Assembly: GCA_001872995.1 (NCBI GenBank)
Contig: MNXO01000167.1
Span: 1 to 7,620 of the forward strand
Origin: Bacteroidetes bacterium CG2_30_32_10
GTDB taxonomy: Bacteria > Bacteroidota > Bacteroidia > Bacteroidales > CG2-30-32-10
Direction: 5' to 3'
DNA: 7,620 bases
The translations under genes and the position numbers were made by a program. This document shows, piece by piece, positions 6,131-7,620 of the stretch. The notes below the pieces were generated by a model. It ran no database searches, was not told where the DNA came from, and was given only the letters and a program-made list of their open reading frames with translations. Position 1 is the stretch's first letter, and every line of letters starts with the position of its first letter.

Positions 6131-6502
6131 CTACTTACTAGCATCTTTTTTATTGCTGTCCTTTTTTGAATTATCTTTCTTGGTATTTTCTTGTTTTTTG
6201 TTATTATTTACCGGCATCATTTGAAAATTTACAACTTTCTTTTTCCCAATTCCCTGTGTTTTCTTTTGCATACCAGTGTATGTTGCGTCAAGGTTTTTAA
6301 CGTTGGAAGGAATAGTAATGGTATAGCTTCCATCTGGGCCAGAAACTGCAGTAATAGCAGTATTACTTTTTGCAGTGATAACAGCACCAACAATAGGAGT
6401 TTTATCCTTCATATTAGTTACTTTACCTGTAATGGTAGTTTGGGCGTTGGCGAATTGCATACCGAATAATGCAACAAAGCAAATCAATAATAACTTTTTC
6501 AT
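6131..6502 (-). CDS. Exported CarboxypepD_reg-like domain protein with Lys-rich repeat tail
   Basis: This is a 123-residue exported protein. Residues 1-20 form a typical Sec signal peptide (MKK, hydrophobic core, FANA|Q). Residues 22-98 match the CarboxypepD_reg-like (transthyretin-type beta-sandwich) domain: TITGKVTNMKDKTPIVGAVI, a GPDGSYTITIP turn and strand near 55-65, and VNFQMMPV at the end. In Bacteroidota this domain usually sits at the N-terminus of TonB-dependent SusC-type receptors; here it stands alone. The tail, 99-123, is low-complexity, with nine Lys and three KKD-x-x repeats, and is probably disordered and positively charged. A periplasmic or envelope role is likely but the function is unknown. 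It appears monocistronic, with a perfect -7 box upstream and a hairpin terminator downstream. The start ATG is fixed by the signal peptide. Confidence 0.88.
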   Translation of the reverse strand: MKKLLLICFVALFGMQFANAQTTITGKVTNMKDKTPIVGAVITAKSNTAITAVSGPDGSYTITIPSNVKNLDATYTGMQKKTQGIGKKKVVNFQMMPVNNNKKQENTKKDNSKKDSNKKDASK

Positions 6503-6568
6503 AAAATTTAAATTTAAGGTTAATAAAATATTGAATTTTTAATTTTTTAAAATTTTTGCTTAATCATG

Positions 6569-6576
6569 CAAAGTTA
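6569..6576 (-). promoter_or_regulatory. Candidate Bacteroidota -7 promoter box (TAACTTTG)
   Basis: The minus strand reads TAACTTTG, a perfect TAnnTTTG match, 66 bases before the ATG at 6502. A TTTG at 6592-6589 lies only 12 bases further upstream, shorter than the usual gap to the -33 element. The -7 box is therefore the only good part. Confidence 0.45.
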
Positions 6577-6949
6577 ATTTTTTTAAAGCAAATTATTCTT
6601 TTTTTCTGTCTTTTTTCTTTGTTAAAATAAAATAACAATAAGGTGTTAACAAAATTTATGCCAAAAAACCTTTAATATTTGAAAACAATTCAGTATAAAG
6701 GCTAGCATGTAAAAAGCAAAAGACGATTCAGATTACAAATAGGTTGACGCTTTGCTGCTTATTCGCTTTTAATCATTTATTATTCAATAATATGCCACAA
6801 AGGCACCAAAACTCTAAATTTCTTCCAAAAAACAACTCAAAACTATTATAATTCAATACTTTAATTAATAAGTAAACAATACTTTGGTTATTTAAATAAT
6901 TCGAAAACCCATTGTAATTTCAACTATAAGTTAATCAGGTTTTCATCAA
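6577..6949. other. AT-rich gene-free stretch
   Basis: No ORF or RNA gene is recognisable on either strand. The only recurring element is one CACAAAG-containing segment (6796-6802) of the dispersed type. It is probably decayed intergenic DNA between the exported-protein gene and the thioredoxin remnant. Confidence 0.55.
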
Positions 6950-7080
6950 TCAACCCTTTAATTTATTTTGATGAAGGCTAAGGAGCATAAGAAAAATAAT
7001 TTTGCCATTGGCATCAATTAATAAAAATGTAGGTATAGATTTCTCCTGATAAACTTTAGCAATAGTAATTTGAAAATGGT
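6950..7080 (-). pseudogene. C-terminal remnant of a TlpA/AhpC-like thioredoxin-fold protein
   Basis: Read leftward from 7075, the frame gives FQITIAKVYQEKSIPTF and then LLIDANGKII, followed by poorly conserved residues and TGA at 6952-6950. The cis-Pro segment SIPTFLLID followed by xNGKI is the classic C-terminal half of TlpA-like thiol-disulfide oxidoreductases. The CxxC active site and everything N-terminal to it are missing. The frame loses similarity exactly where the 225-bp repeat array begins at about 7080, so the array seems to have replaced or interrupted the gene. After the KII the residues no longer look family-like, suggesting a further frameshift. The fragment has no start codon context and is very probably not functional. 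Confidence 0.65.
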
Positions 7081-7620
7081 AAACAAGTGGACGAGTAATT
7101 GCAAATTGTTCATTGCACATTGTTCATTGCAAAGCTATTCCACAAAGTGACACAAAGTTTTACACAAAGTATCTCAAAGTTTTTCTATCAAGCATTTTTA
7201 GCCGTATTAACGGCGGTCTATTTTTAGAAAACCAATTATATCAGAATTATAAAGCCGCATAGCGGCGAGCTGAATTAGGAATATTTTGATAACGAGTAAA
7301 CAGGTAAACAAGTGGACGAGTAATTGCAAATTGTTCATTGTACATTGTTCATTGCAAAGCTATTCCACAAAGTGACACAAAGTTTTACACAAAGTATCTC
7401 AAAGTTTTTCTATCAAGCATTTTTAGCCGTATTAACGGCGGTCTATTTTTAGAAAACCAATTATATCAGAATTATAAAGCCGCATAGCGGCGAGCTGAAT
7501 TAGGAATATTTTGATAACGAGTAAACAGGTAAACAAGTGGACGAGTAATTGCAAATTGTTCATTGTACATTGTTCATTGCAAAGCTATTCCACAAAGTGA
7601 CACAAAGTTTTACACAAAGT
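7081..7620. repeat. Tandem array of 225-bp units (at least 2.4 copies, continuing past the window)
   Basis: Units begin at 7081, 7306 and 7531, each with AAACAAGTGGACGAG. Units 1 and 2 differ by one base (C at 7116, T at 7341); the visible part of unit 3 matches unit 2. Each full unit carries a doubled ATTGTTCATTG-type word, four (C/T)CAAAG-type motifs 10-12 bp apart (unit 1: CACAAAG at 7141, 7151 and 7163, CTCAAAG at 7173), and two compact hairpins, GCCGT-ATTA-ACGGC (7201-7214) and GCCGC-ATA-GCGGC (7254-7266). No unit encodes a convincing protein. Near-identity indicates recent expansion or ongoing homogenisation. Unit length and lack of spacers rule out a CRISPR array. Confidence 0.92.

Noticed and set aside
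7081..7620. CRISPR array
   Set aside because: Units are 225 bp, contiguous and almost identical, with no variable spacers and no cas genes nearby.

Overview
The window looks like chromosomal DNA of an AT-rich member of the Bacteroidota. The clearest evidence is a secreted protein ending in a type IX secretion (Por) sorting domain, a CarboxypepD_reg-like beta-sandwich protein behind a signal peptide ending in Ala-Gln, perfect TAnnTTTG-type -7 boxes, absence of strong Shine-Dalgarno sequences, and Bacteroidota-type cupin and STAS-like families. No species can be named from the sequence alone.

Layout. Positions 1-1540 (+) hold the 3' part of a large secreted protein with Asp-box (sialidase-type propeller) repeats and a T9SS sorting domain. 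Its reading frame is broken near position 65. It is followed by a strong terminator. Positions 1767-2156 (+) encode a small SpoIIAA/STAS-like protein. Positions 2253-3314 (+) encode a bacterial GRAS-domain (Rossmann methyltransferase-like) protein, interrupted by one in-frame TGA exactly where the family has a conserved tryptophan. A DHCW-motif cupin (3337-3690, +) follows closely and is probably co-transcribed. A 212-bp MITE with perfect 18-bp inverted ends and an AATC target duplication (3731-3942) separates these from two minus-strand genes: a cation diffusion facilitator (5249-4377) and a small helical hypothetical protein (4300-3947).

The right part is gene-poor. Positions 5250-6130 contain a GC-rich, strongly G-skewed island (5461-5715), short direct repeats and CACAAAG motifs. 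The minus-strand gene at 6502-6131 encodes an exported CarboxypepD_reg-like protein with a Lys-rich repeat tail, with a perfect -7 box upstream and a hairpin terminator downstream. After a featureless AT-rich stretch, a minus-strand remnant of a TlpA-like thioredoxin (7080-6950) abuts a tandem array of 225-bp units that runs off the window end.

The genes do not form one pathway. The only likely functional unit is the GRAS-cupin pair. The most notable points are the GRAS protein with its stop codon at a conserved Trp, the MITE, the GC-rich island and the 225-bp tandem array.
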